Shown here: one piece after another, positions 1 through 14,074 of the stretch
How the letters are laid out: every line of letters begins with the position of its first letter
Position numbering within the stretch: the first letter of the stretch is position 1
Source: Paraspadella gotoi
Lineage: Eukaryota > Chaetognatha
Direction: 5' to 3'
Assembly (NCBI GenBank): GCA_051294375.1
Contig: CM119270.1
Location: forward strand, 8,915,213 to 8,979,212
Length of the DNA stretch: 64,000 bases
The notes under the pieces: generated by a model
What the model saw: only the letters and a program-made list of their open reading frames with translations
What the model was told of the DNA's origin: nothing
Databases searched by the model: none
Program-made: the position numbers and the translations under genes

Positions 1-3090
<3,090 letters not shown>

Positions 3091-3147
3091 TTGTAACGAC
3101 AACTAAATGGAACAACTTTTGGAAGAAAATGTGAAAAATACAGCTTC

Positions 3148-3153
3148 AATAAA
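3148..3153 (+). terminator. Poly(A) signal AATAAA of the IMPDH gene
   Basis: A canonical AATAAA lies 58 bases after the family-expected IMPDH stop codon and before a T/G-containing stretch, as expected for a cleavage and polyadenylation site. Confidence 0.6.
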
Positions 3154-3571
3154 ATTGTAGTCCACTGTGTTCTGATACAGAAATTATATCACAAAAACTG
3201 ATTTTCTATATTTCTTTATCTCGTAGTACATTTATTTACCAACGCTGTAATTTTTAAATTTCTCATTTTTTAGTTTTTGCAAGACAATTTTTGGCACCGA
3301 AACATCCGTTAGAAACGAAGAAATTTAGCTTTATCAATATCTAGATAGTTTAGCGTTGATCTAAAAATAAATAAACCTCTGTACATATTGGTTAGTACCC
3401 TTCTGTTTACTGCGTATCACAAAATCACGAATTCGAGGCTTGGATTTATTCTTTCTGCTCAATAAAATGAGCTCAAAGACGTGTTTTCTTTCACGTTTGT
3501 CCACTAGCATTTCACAAAAGAAGCCTTATCTGCCTCTTCCTCTTCCTCCTCTTTCTACATCGACTTGATAA

Positions 3572-3746
3572 ATGGGCAGTCAGACTGATTGGCCAGAAGA
3601 TCCCTCACGTTTTCTCCAAACTCGTCTTTTCTGTCCATCGAGGGCATTCAATAATAACTCACCTTTATTTACCGATAAATTTGGGCCTTTTTTGCTCGTT
3701 TTGGGTGTTACATCTGCGCTATTATTGATTGGCTATCTTCCGAAAA
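3572..3746 (+). CDS. Candidate first exon or micropeptide with one membrane segment
   Basis: An ATG opens about 420 bases after the IMPDH poly(A) signal. It encodes roughly 58 residues: a polar N-terminus (MGSQTDWPEDPSRF), then a hydrophobic stretch FLLVLGVTSALLLIGYL near residues 40-56. A good donor, AAA A|gtaagt, follows at 3,747. If it is spliced, this is the N-terminal exon of a membrane protein whose other exons I cannot find. If it is not spliced, the frame stops at 3,754 as a 60-residue single-pass peptide. No family is recognised, and chance is a real alternative. Confidence 0.3.
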
Positions 3747-3966
3747 GTAAGTAGTATTTATAATTTTTTTTATTTTATTTACTTGCTAGTCTTTTTAAAT
3801 TTATTTGGGTCTTAATATGCCGATAAAATTACGTAGCACTTTTTTTTTTCTTTAAAAACGTTTTTTTTATTTTAATCAAATCATAAATATAAAACTTATT
3901 TTTATCACTAAGTTGCTGATTATTTTATGTCCAGATTTAATTTTTAAAATCGAGTTCTTTGATACG

Positions 3967-4196
3967 GAAGAGACAGTAATATTTGTTATGAGTTAGTGAT
4001 AGAACCGTTCAATATAAGCAGTCCTGAGCTTCGGATCAGGCTGTAACACCATGTTACAGGCGGGTTAAGCGCCCCGTCCCTCTTAACTGCCAGACGACAC
4101 CGGGCTAGAACCCCGGACCTTTGGGTTGGGAGGCGAATGACTTGCCTCCGGCACCAATGGCCGCTGATGAACGGTTGGTGGATTTTAGTCCACCAT
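3967..4196 (-). repeat. tRNA-derived SINE, family A, copy 1
   Basis: On the minus strand this begins with an imperfect hairpin around TGGTGGACTAAAATCCACCA. It continues into a tRNA-like head with CTCCCAACCCAAAGGTC and a Pol III B-box-like GGTTCTAGCCC. The rest is the body CGCTTAACCCGCCTGTAACA, ending in TTACTGTCTCTTC. Copies 2 and 3 lie at 4,384 and 7,393. Confidence 0.8.
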
Positions 4197-4383
4197 ACAT
4201 CCCCCCTCCCGTAGGAGAAGTCTGTTGCGTCCTCTTCAGTGAATTGTTGTTGGTGGAAGAGTTCGTCACCAAGTTGAGGCATGTCGCCTGATGCGTTGTG
4301 GGCGGAAAGTGCATCGCAGGTTGAGGCATGTTGCCTGAAAGTGTTGTTGTTTGCTGTTGTGTTCGGAAGTCGGGCTCACCAAT

Positions 4384-4616
4384 GAAGAGACAGTAATTAT
4401 TGTTATGAGTTAGTGATAGAACCGTTCAATATAAGCAGTCCCTGAGCTTCGGATCAGGCTGTAAACACCATGTTACAGGCGGGTTAAGCGCCCCGTCCCT
4501 CTTAACTGCCAGACGACCACCGGCTAGAACCCGGACCTTTGGGTTGGGAGGCGAATGACTTGCCTCCGGCACCAATGGCGCGCTGATGAACGGTGTGGTG
4601 GATTTTAGTCCACCAT
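4384..4616 (-). repeat. tRNA-derived SINE, family A, copy 2
   Basis: Almost identical to the copy 190 bases upstream and in the same orientation. Most differences are single-base insertions or deletions, for example TCCTGAG against TCCCTGAG, and GACACCGGG against GACCACCGG. It ends in the same GTCCACCAT. Confidence 0.8.
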
Positions 4617-5216
4617 AATACTTTGTTTTTGATTTGTTTATAGTTAAAATTTTTATTCCTCTATCGCTTATTTGACATAGTTTTCGACACCAATGACTTC
4701 TAATGCAATAGCTATACCTTTCAAAAACTAATTACCTTGGCTAAGAAGAAAATAAAAATCTTTTTTAAAAGCCGTGCACACGTCTTAAAAAGTATGCGAT
4801 AAAAAAACAATTTCACAAAAAGGGTTTGGACAGAGACATGCGAGACATATGTGAAACGAAAGCTTGTGTTGTCTCGTAATAAAAGAATAAAAAAGAAAGT
4901 GAAAGCCGCGTATAAAAAAAAAATTGTATATTAAAAAGAATTACAAAAAATTATCTATGGCGATATATTTTTGTTATCCTCGGTGCCTTTTCCTTGAAAA
5001 CTTTCGTGACTTTGAAGCCGCTGAGTTCTGGATGCCGTCTTTGATTTTCCTTCTGCACGAGTCCTGAAGGAGGAAATTCGGAAAAGAGAAGTCTGTGGTT
5101 GTTGTTAAAATTGTTAAAGAATAAATTCTTTCTTACTCTGAACTTGTTGCGTCCACAAGTCACTACTAAACGATTTGATGAAACTTTTGGAAAGGGAATT
5201 ATCGAGGCCATTTGCT

Positions 5217-5254
5217 TTCTCTCTCTCTCTCTCNNNNNNNNNNTCTCTCTCTCT
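5217..5254. repeat. CT microsatellite interrupted by an N gap (5,234-5,243)
   Basis: The CT run is broken by exactly ten Ns. This looks like a small fixed-size assembly gap inside a repeat whose true length is unknown. Confidence 0.9.
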
Positions 5255-6129
5255 ATCTTTCTTTCTCTTTTTCTCTCATTATATTCTACCTTTTTCTCTC
5301 TGTGCCATATACAGTAATAGTGGAAAGGATTCTATCACATAAATAGAAAGTTACCATGTCGCAACACTTTCTTACTGGTTCATTTTTTCTTGTTACAATT
5401 AAGCAGTAGTAAAAAATAAAAAAAAGTCTTGCAGGCTTGCGATGATAAATTAATTAACATTTGCAGGAAAGTTTGAAATTACTAAAGTTCAAAGAAAAAA
5501 AGTTATTTTTTTTGGGGGGGGGGTGGCGATAAAAACTTTTTGTGATAGCTTTTAGAATTAATCAAATTATCGCTTAAATACTATCTAGGAAAAAAGAATA
5601 TGACATAATTCATTTATTCAATAAAAAGTATATAAAATATGTGTAAAACATTATGATAATATTCTCAATATTTGGTATACCTTTTCTCAGCATCAATTAC
5701 TGCCTGCCTTTGTCTGGGTATGTTTTTATACAACAAATTGAGGTATGACAGTGAAATGTTTTTCGACATCTTTAACGCAATTTTGTGCAGCCCCAATATT
5801 AATGTTTCCCTCTTTTCTGAGAGCTATAATAATACTTTTTTGAACCAGAAAAAGGTGCAAAGCCTTTATTATTGCCAAATTAAAAAAATATTTAAAAAAA
5901 TAACTAACTCTATTTAAAATAAAAACAAATAATTAAATACCAAAAATGGTAGAAAAATAAATCTTTTTTTTTGCTATTTTTTATTTGAAGTAATAATATT
6001 TTTTTGCCTGTAACTTCTAAACGATTTGACCTCTAAAAAAATAGAAGGAAGCTACTGAAAGGAAATTCAATATAGATTCGGAAACATTCTGATTTTTTTT
6101 AAATTAAATAAGTTTTCGAGTAGATATCT

Positions 6130-6135
6130 TTTATT
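6130..6135 (-). terminator. Poly(A) signal AATAAA of the filament gene
   Basis: Minus-strand AATAAA, about 95 bases downstream of the TAA stop at 6,229-6,231, the first canonical signal on that side. Confidence 0.5.
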
Positions 6136-6228
6136 AAAAATGTAATATACTTTTTTCCTAGATAGTACGACACCTATTTTTCGATAGATATATAGATAGC
6201 AATAGAATGAAAGAATTTACGAACCTTT

Positions 6229-9200
6229 TTAGAAGTTTCTGGTCACAGTCTTCGTCATGCTCATGGAGCTCCCTTGGGAAAAAAGGTGAAAAATATTGTT
6301 TAATACAATAAAAATGTCCGTAATCTTTATGCAACTACTAGACTAGTATTTGTTAATCACCTCCACTCATCTGCATGCCACCTGACGACATTTTGATGCT
6401 AGAGCTGCTGCCGCCTCCGCCGCCGCTGACGCTCATGGACTCATTCCGGCGCCGCCGCCACTGCCTCCAAAGACATGCCACCGCCGCCCACCCAGTGGAC
6501 ATGCCACCGCCGCCTCCCACCCATGGACATGCCCACCGCCGCCTCCACCCACGGACATGCTGGAGCTCTTGATGGACATGCTGCTGGCTGCGCCGGTGGC
6601 CATGGCGGTTGCTGCCTGGAGGAGCCGAGAACCTCGGTGGCGAACCTGGAAGAGCGTATTACGTTAATAAGGTCATCAAAATCACTGACAATGACATCAT
6701 TGTTCAATCGCTCAATCAGTGATCTTATCTCTTATTCTTTTTTCGATCGTCAGTCTTATTATTTACTAAGCCAATCATTTGATCATTCCATCTTCACGTC
6801 CTCCTCCTACTTTCATGACAAATCTTCACCTGGTCTCCTCTCCAGACAGAAGCCTTTGTAGGTGGTGATTTCGACGTCGAGAGCCAGCTTGTGATCGGTG
6901 AGCGCCTTCAGCTCGATCACGTACTCGGCGAGCGAAAGCCCTCAGGCCGGCGATGATTCCGTCGCGCTCTTCGATGGAGAGAGCGGCGGCGGCGGCGGCG
7001 GCCGCCATCTCCGCCCTCAAGAGAGGCCACGCGCTCAGTGGCGGCGGCCAACTGAGCACGCAGGGAGATGAGCTCGGCCTGGAGCGACTGGTATTTGGAC
7101 CTGGAGGCGCTGACCTCGTTGTTTGGCGGCGGCGAGGGTCGCTGGTAGCCCGCTGGGTGGAGCCATGACCTGGAAAGGAGGAGTTGAACAAGATTGGGAG
7201 GATTTGCTAGGAAGAGGCCGGAGAATGTATGAATTACATAAGGATAATAGAAATACAATATGGAAAAAAAAAAAATAAAAGTCATGAATATTAAATATTT
7301 CAAAAATACGAAATACAAGTAATTTTCCAATAAAGCTTTCTTAACGCCCTCATTAGACATCAACCCTAACCAAAGTAAACATTGAAGCCAATATGGTGGA
7401 CTAAAATCCACCAACCGTTCATCAGCGGCCATTGGTGCCGGAGGCAAGTCATTCGCCTCCCAACCCAAAGGTCCGGGGTTCTAGCCCGGTGGTCGTCTCG
7501 CAGTTAGAGGAGGGGGGGCGCTTAACCCGCCTGTAACATGGTGTTACAGCCTGATCCGAAGCTGAGGGACTGCTTATATTGAACGGTTCTGTCATTAACA
7601 CAACAATTATTACTGTCTCTTCACCAACTAAAATTAAATTTAAGCTCTATCCCAACCAAATCTCAATCCGTAATCCAATGCAATACAACAAAATACACCA
7701 ACAAACCAGGAATGCCTAACCCCAAGCCCTCTAACCCCTTACCCCAACTCACCTCGTTGAACTTGGCCTGTACCAGGCGTCGGTGTCCTGAGTCCTGGTC
7801 GCCTCCATGATGGACTCGTACTCTCCCCGGATGTCGCGGAGGGCGGGGCCAACTCGTTGGAGAAGGCGGAGGCGAAGGCGTCGGAGCCGAGGTCGATGGC
7901 CATCAGGGCCTTGACCTTCTCTTCGTACTATGTTGGTGAGGAAGGAGAATCTCGTCGTCCTTGCTCTGGAGTTGGGGTATTATTGATTGATTGATCGGAT
8001 CGATTGATTGATTGATTGGATTGATTGATTGGATCGATTGGTTGTTTGTTTTGTTTCCAAAGGAGTAATTTATTAATTATGGATTGATAAAATGTTTTTG
8101 TTGACTTGTTTGTTTGGTTGACTTGTTTCATTAATTTACTGATCAGTGATCACTCATCGAACAATAATTTACTATTCCTCTGTCGCAATGTCATTTAAAT
8201 GATTTGATCCAGATTTAATGATGAAATTCTCCTAAGCTTGTTCCAAATGATTGATTTGCTGACTCACCGTGACCAAGGACTCGAGCTCGACGCGGGCAAC
8301 AACCTCCGCGTCGCCGGATTGCTTGGCGACGCCGAGATCCTTTTGCAGAGACGCAACCTGCGCCTTCAAGCGGCTGATCTCCATCTTGAAGGTGGAGGGG
8401 TGGGGAGGGGATGGGCGGTAAAGGGGGAAGGGGGAAATTGTGGAGAAAAGAGGTTGGGTCGATGGAGATTAAAAGAACGGTTGAGTGGTTGTAGAATTTG
8501 TCGTTAGATTTCAAGAAAATAACAGAATAAAAAAATAAAAATGAGTGTTTTGGCCTCAGGAAACATTTGTGTCAAAAACAGAAATCAAAATCCAGAAACT
8601 ATTTATTATGAAGAAATAATAATCGAATATAAAACCAAAAAAGTAAATTGAAAAACTTTGGGTCACTTCCTTACCTCCATGGCGGAGACGTTCTTGGTGA
8701 GGAAGTCGACCTGAGCTTCGCGCTCGGACACCATCTTCTCAAGCTTTGGCACCGACTCCTGGTCACGATGTGAGCCTGGTCCTCGGTGTTGTACAGACCC
8801 TGCAGCTCGGTCACCCTCGCCTCGAGACCTGCGACCTGTTAAAGGGTTTCAGCAAGTCAGATGCTCTAATTTTTCCCCAACTATCCCCATGTGACCCCCC
8901 CACCTGTTTTCCACTCACCTTGAGCTCGATGGCGGCCTTGGCGGCGGTGGTCTCATCGAGCGCCTTCCTGGCGGCGAAGAGCTCCGCGTCGTAGATGGCG
9001 CGGAGGGTCGGTCCAACTCCTCAAACTTGACCGTCAGCGTTCGTGATGATTCCTTGGAGACGCTTGTTGTCCGCCTCGAGGAAGTCGACGCGCTCGATGT
9101 AGGAGGCGAACCTTTAAAAGAGAATGGGGTAGTAAATTGTTAAGAATTTATAGTAAGATTAAAACTTCAAATTGTAAAATTTAATAACATTGGTTGTACC

Positions 9201-9723
9201 AATTTCATAACAGATTTGAAAATTTCCAAAAAAATTTATAAAATAATTTTTAATTATAAATTGGTAAGGATTGAGACATGAAACTAACTAAAATCTATTT
9301 AAGATGGCATTTGATTTAAGTCGAATTTCATTTTCAAAATTAGTCTCGGCTAAGTTTTTTTTCAAATTTATTTGTTCAGATTCATTTAGGCATATATATT
9401 TAGATATTTATATATTTAGATATATTTAGATTTAATTTTTTATTCAAATAAAAAAATGAAATTTGGAACAAATTCTTAATAAAGTAAGATTAAAACTTAA
9501 AACCTTTAAAAAACTAAATTTAAATTTAAAAGATGCACCTGTCGTTCAACTCTTGAAGGGCCAACTTTTCCTTTTCCCTGGAAACGACGACCTGGCTCGG
9601 GCTGACGGCCAACTCCTTCGCCACGATTGACGACGATCCCCCGAGAGACATCATCGCCATCTTCAGGGAATTGCTTCCCTGATGGAGGCGGGAAGGGAGG
9701 AAGAAAAAGAATCAGAGGGATTG

Positions 9724-9755
<32 letters not shown>

Positions 9756-10233
9756 AAGAAAAAAAAGAAAAAAAAAGAAAGAAAACAAAAGAAAGCAAAA
9801 TAAAAATCCTAATAAGAAAAAAATAAGAAATAAAAAAACAAAAAAAGAAAGAAAACATTTTTTTAAAAACAATTTTAAAAGTTTTTTAAATTAACTCAAA
9901 ACGAACAATATTTAAATATGAAGCGTTTTTTTAAAGATTGACATAAGGATCTCGATTGAACTTACTCTGGATCCCGACGCAGCGCCGCCTCCGGATCCGG
10001 CTGCAAGGTTCACCGATCTCACTTTGATCGCAGACGAGACTCCAATACCTGACATTCCGCCAAAGGCCATGGCGCTGCCTCCACCGCCGCTGCCATACAT
10101 GGCTTGGGATAGATAGGGTTGGGAGAGAAAGAAGGAGACAGACAGAAAAAGAGAAAGAAAGAAATAATAGAGAAAAAAAGAAATGGGAAAAGAGAGAGAA
10201 AAAAAGAAGAGGGAAAAGAAAGAAAGAAAAAGA

Positions 10234-10301
<68 letters not shown>

Positions 10302-10446
10302 TACGATTTAGTCCAATTGACACGCCTCATATAGTATATATTTTAAATCACACTCGGTTCGCCACACTCCAATGACACTTACCGGCCGAAGAACCACCCC
10401 CGATGGAGGTTGAGGACGATGAGGAGTAATGAACGTGAGATGCCAT
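6229..10446 (-). CDS. Cytoplasmic intermediate filament protein, keratin-like with Gly-rich head and tail (reading frame broken by indels)
   Basis: A structural, self-assembling cytoskeletal filament protein. Ten exons on the minus strand: 10446-10383, 10102-9966, 9678-9539, 9111-8919, 8835-8675, 8384-8268, 7965-7753, 7169-6830, 6645-6361 and 6272-6229, about 565 residues. The Ser/Gly-rich head (exons 1-3) leads into the helix initiation motif LNDRFASYIERVDFLE. The rod then ends in ALDVEITTYK and a SGEETR-type helix termination motif (exon 8). The tail is Gly/Met/Ser-rich, with repeated GGGGGGMSMG-like runs, and ends TKTVTRNF. No lamin tail domain is present. From LNDR to the start of coil 2 there are about 171 residues, close to lamins and protostome filaments; vertebrate keratins are 42 shorter. 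Exons 4, 5, 7, 8 and 9 contain single-base indels, and exon 4 read literally meets TGA at 9,023-9,021. Splice sites and exon phases are otherwise intact. Confidence 0.9.
7393..7622 (+). repeat. tRNA-derived SINE, family A, copy 3
   Basis: Lies in the filament gene intron between exons 7 and 8, on the opposite strand to that gene. It starts ATGGTGGACTAAAATCCACC, has the CTCCCAACCCAAAGGTC head and GGTTCTAGCCC box, and ends near TTACTGTCTCTTCACC. Confidence 0.8.
7980..8045 (+). repeat. GATT/GATC tetranucleotide repeat
   Basis: An imperfect array of GATT units with interspersed GATC units, in the filament gene intron between exons 6 and 7. Confidence 0.8.
9186..9212 (+). repeat. Terminal fragment of repeat family D
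   Basis: ATTGGTTGTACCAATTTCAT matches the terminus of the family D copies at 33,028, 37,017 and 58,607. Only the end is present, in the filament gene intron between exons 3 and 4. Confidence 0.5.
9720..9860 (+). repeat. Purine-rich AAAG/AAAAAG low-complexity tract
   Basis: A run of AAAG-type units degrading into A-rich sequence, inside the filament gene intron between exons 2 and 3. Open frames across it are composition artefacts. Confidence 0.8.
10239..10291 (+). repeat. AG dinucleotide microsatellite
   Basis: A perfect AG array of about 52 bases, preceded by AAAG-rich sequence, in intron 1 of the filament gene. Confidence 0.95.
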
Positions 10447-10535
10447 TTCTTCTCGGATCGCGTGGAGTTTCGAAGTCGTCGTCGTCGTCTTTACAGAGGA
10501 GAGAGGAGAGTGAAGCGGCCCGTCAAAGGCTCAAC

Positions 10536-10544
10536 CCTTTTATA
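10536..10544 (-). promoter_or_regulatory. TATA box of the intermediate filament gene
   Basis: Minus-strand TATAAAAGG lies 90 bases before the ATG at 10,446. With the usual 25-30 base offset, transcription would begin near 10,510, giving a short 5' leader of about 60-65 bases that includes a GAC triplet run. A strong TATA box fits a highly expressed structural gene. Confidence 0.7.
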
Positions 10545-10559
10545 GGCTCTTGTCTCGGC

Positions 10560-13500
10560 GTCTTGGGCCTCGTCGCGTCGGGGGACCCGATAATGGAAAG
10601 AAGAGTGGCTGCGACCTCGAAAGGTTTGAGGTTTTCTTTGTTCGCTCTCGTTATTTTTTCTTCTCTTCCTTTCACGGCTCGCGATTGGTCGGTACCGTCG
10701 CGTGGCGTAGTAAAACTGGTTCGTCATTGGTTGGCGTCAATTCGGCGTTTCCGAAAAAAAAAAAATTACGTGGGATTCCTAGAATTAAAAAAAATAATTT
10801 AAATTTAATTTAAAAAACAAATTTCAAGATGCCCCGAAAATTGAGATTTCATCGTTTCGTAATTTTCTCCCCTTAAAATATTTATTTTTTCATTGACCAA
10901 TTGACCGGAACCCAAATTATCTAATCAGGTTAATTTTTTGTGAGTACACGTAGCGAAACGAGGATACAATTTTTTTTTTCAATTTAAATCTGATTTGATA
11001 ATTTTTATTTCATTTCGTTAGTAAGTGGATTTAAGAAAACATATTTTGATTTTCACAACGAATTTAAATCATATTTTATGGCAACGTGGAGATATGTGTG
11101 AAGCATCTCCAAACATCTTGCGCTCAGGGATTTGGACATGCAGAGTACCACCCCAAATAACTATCGTGTTTTTGCCGAGACTATCACTCTTAACCAGCGT
11201 GACCGTAAGCGGATTGAACCCGGAACTGTCCAAGCAAATGGGACGAGCTGAATTTCACAAAGCTATACGGGAAGCGAATTTCGGATTCGCCACAACCTAT
11301 AATTTAAGTAGTTAACTGGTTAATTTTAAATCGGTTACCAAGTTAGGCGGAGGACCAAATTTACCGGTTAACCGATGAAAAATATGAAACGGAACATCGT
11401 TGAAAAGCGATATGCAAATGAAAATGAATGACCCTTTATTTAAAAGGTGACCGCGGTACATAATGCCTGGAGCTGCTTACCTTGTTCTTGAATTCTTTTT
11501 TCCCATCTGGGTTACCTGTTGTTCGCGTTTACGGTAAAGGGCTAATTTTTTTAATTATGAGTCGTTAAGGAAAATTGAGGTGTGCTTTCTTCTTCTGGTT
11601 CTTTTTTTTTTTTTTAAATTTTATGGCTCTCTACCTTTTTTCGCTCGTGTGAGTGTCTTGTGTGGCGATGGGGGTCAACCGGTGGGCGAAAAGTTCACCT
11701 TTCTTACTAAAGCAAGAAATGAGATAGATTACTTCGGATTTTCGCTGGTTATATCATCGATTGATTAATCTATATTAAATGAGGTCTCAAATATTAAAAT
11801 ATTATATTTTAAAATTTATTTGAATTCATGATCATAAAGATTTTAAAGTATGCCTTATCTATGTAATAAAACAACGTTATGGCGAATTTAATGGACTAAA
11901 ATCGTCCTCTCCAGTGTTTGGATCTTTCTGATTGAAATAAAACCTTTTTTACATTCATATATCGCATAGTCCTATTACTTGGTAATTTTTTATTTAACTA
12001 CATAATTTCCCTTTTTTTCCTGAAATGGTAAACAAATGATTCTTTGAGAGTATAAAGGAATTCAGAAAATCCGAAGGAATGTAGCGTGCTAAAACAATTT
12101 GGATTATTTTTTCGACAAGTCTTTTGTTATTACTAATTTATATCAGTTTAGGCAGAGGGAACTAAAAAAATTATCTTATTAGGCTTCCTATTTTTTCTTT
12201 GTCTTGTCTCCCTTTTCCTTTCTTTCACTTTCCTTTTCTCTCTCTCTATAAATTAAATAAATGTAAAATAATTTTTTCACAGATTTAGTTTTGAATGATT
12301 TTTTAAATACTTGGTACGGAAGGCCGATGCGAGGCTCACGGGCAAAAGAAAGCCCGCAAGACTTGACCTGTAAAAAGACCTGGCCAGGCGAGGAGAACCG
12401 AAAAAGATTGACCCGACCCGATCATCGCCATTTTTTTTCTTTTATTATTTCAGGTTTGTAAAACTTTTTAAAACTTTCTCGCTTTATTTTTTACTTTAAG
12501 TGTAGACAGGATATGAAGTTCACCGACATAATTGTAATTTGTTTTTTTCGTCACCATTACCTGGTTATAAAAAAATTTAAAACGAAAATAGCTGAAACAA
12601 AGGGAGGAGGAGGGGAATTCAGAGTAGCCTCATCTTCGAAAAGAAAATTCAGATAATGTATGTTTTTACTAGTTTGTACGTACTTTTTATTCTAGTTTAC
12701 GTTTAATAATTTTAGTTTCGGGTCATGTTGGTTGTTTATTACAAAAGCGAATTTAAGATCGAACTTTCGTTTTCCGTCTTTGTTGTCGTCGTCGTCGTCG
12801 TCGTCAGAATCGATGATAAATCCCTGCTAACACTTCTCCGTCCATACTTAAGACATAATTCCAAGATCTTCGTATCCATTTTCCACTTCTGAGTAGTGGC
12901 AGAGGCGCCGTACCGTATATTTGCTATACATCCCCTCTTTTGTATGCAAATACGTTGTCTCTCTATTATTTTTTTTTTCTTGTCGTGCTTATTAAATAGT
13001 TTGGACCGTTTATTTCTGTTTGTGTCCTTTGTGTTTCTATAATTTGCTTTGCTTTGCTAACGAATTACATTATTTTTAAAAATATTGTAAAACATTTTTA
13101 TCGTAAGTTTTCACGTTTCCATTGAAGGTTAATCATTTACTCTCAATTAGTTGCTCCTTTCTTTAATTTAAATAGTTTCTGTTTGGCTAGATCTCGCTCC
13201 GGACTGGTGTGCTAACACTAACAAATGACCAACTGCCTATTGGTTGTGATAATTCTGAAAAACCCGTTTATTTTTCGTTTTAAAATACTTTTATTTTTAC
13301 GTTTCAACTTAAAAAAATAGAATAAGTTTTAATTTTTAATTTTCTTTTTTAAAAATAATATATTGACATTAATTACATCAATATATTTTCATTTTACTTA
13401 ATTATGCACGGTTTAATTACCAAAATTCATAAGCGATTATCTAACCCCCTCTCATGATATTTTCTCGATCGGCGAAGTTTCCTCCCGACTGTAATCATAT

Positions 13501-14050
13501 CGGGTTTTTTTTTCCTTTTTTTTAATTTATGATTTTTATAAACATTAGACTCTAATTTAGAGAGGAGAAAAGTAATAAAGAGGAATTCCGATGTCTTTTG
13601 TTATAAACTTAAGTGGGATAAATTGCGGATTCGGAGATTGAAGAGGCCTCAGACGAGGATTTTTTTTCCCGCAGTATTACAGTATTACAAGTTAAAGATC
13701 TTTTGTTTTTAATTTCGTTGCTTCACATTTTCTTGCTACTTTAGGGTTAAGAAATATAGCGGATAGAGAATAAGGGCCAAGGGGTTAGTAAGTAAGTGAT
13801 GGTAATTATTTTTTATGTGTACAAACTTTTAAATCTATCTAAACAATTACAAAGTAATTACAATGATAAGCTGTTTACGGACAGACCAAACTACAAAATG
13901 ACTTTCAAATCTCCTTATTTATGCTACTGAAATATGTCATTATGGAGTCAATCTCGAGTTCATAAATTATTTATAAATAATTTGTTGTTTGTTGTTTGTC
14001 CTTGACAAAAAAATTATAGAAATTTCTTATTCAACCGAATTTATGAGAGA
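10560..14050. other. Shared upstream region between the filament gene and the zinc-finger gene
   Basis: The two flanking genes are divergent, so both promoters should lie here. Only the TATA box at 10,536 is clear. The stretch holds a probable tRNA-derived SINE head (11,095-11,310), a (GTC)n run at about 12,785-12,808 and otherwise AT-rich sequence. Non-coding 5' exons of the zinc-finger gene are likely here but I cannot place them. Confidence 0.5.
11095..11310 (-). repeat. Probable tRNA-derived SINE head (family C)
   Basis: On the minus strand, a B-box match CCGGGTTCAATCC (11,211-11,223) lies about 40 bases after an A-box-like TAGCTTTGTGAAA (11,252-11,264), the tRNA promoter spacing. No acceptor-stem pairing is apparent, so it is not a functional tRNA. 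Only one copy is seen here. Confidence 0.45.
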
Positions 14051-14074
14051 ATCATGTTTTTTTTTTTTTTTCAG

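Larger units (their letters stand above)
4197..6228. other. Intergenic stretch between the IMPDH side and the filament gene
   Basis: Apart from SINE copy 2 and the CT tract with the N gap, I find no supported gene. An 86-codon minus-strand frame at 4,951-5,211 ends in a basic stretch (GFKVTKVFKEKAPRITKIYRHR). Its rank against the other two frames is unclear, so it is not called as a gene. From 5,400 to 6,220 the sequence is AT-rich, with a G homopolymer near 5,514-5,522. Confidence 0.5.

Noticed and set aside
4105-4282. A tRNA gene in the 4.1-kb region
   Set aside because: B-box-like sequence is present but no cloverleaf acceptor-stem pairing, and three copies share a non-tRNA body, so it is a SINE head.
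4951-5211. Minus-strand 86-codon frame ending in basic residues
   Set aside because: No family resemblance, another frame over the same stretch is also open with a plausible acceptor, and the start overlaps the edge of a CT repeat.
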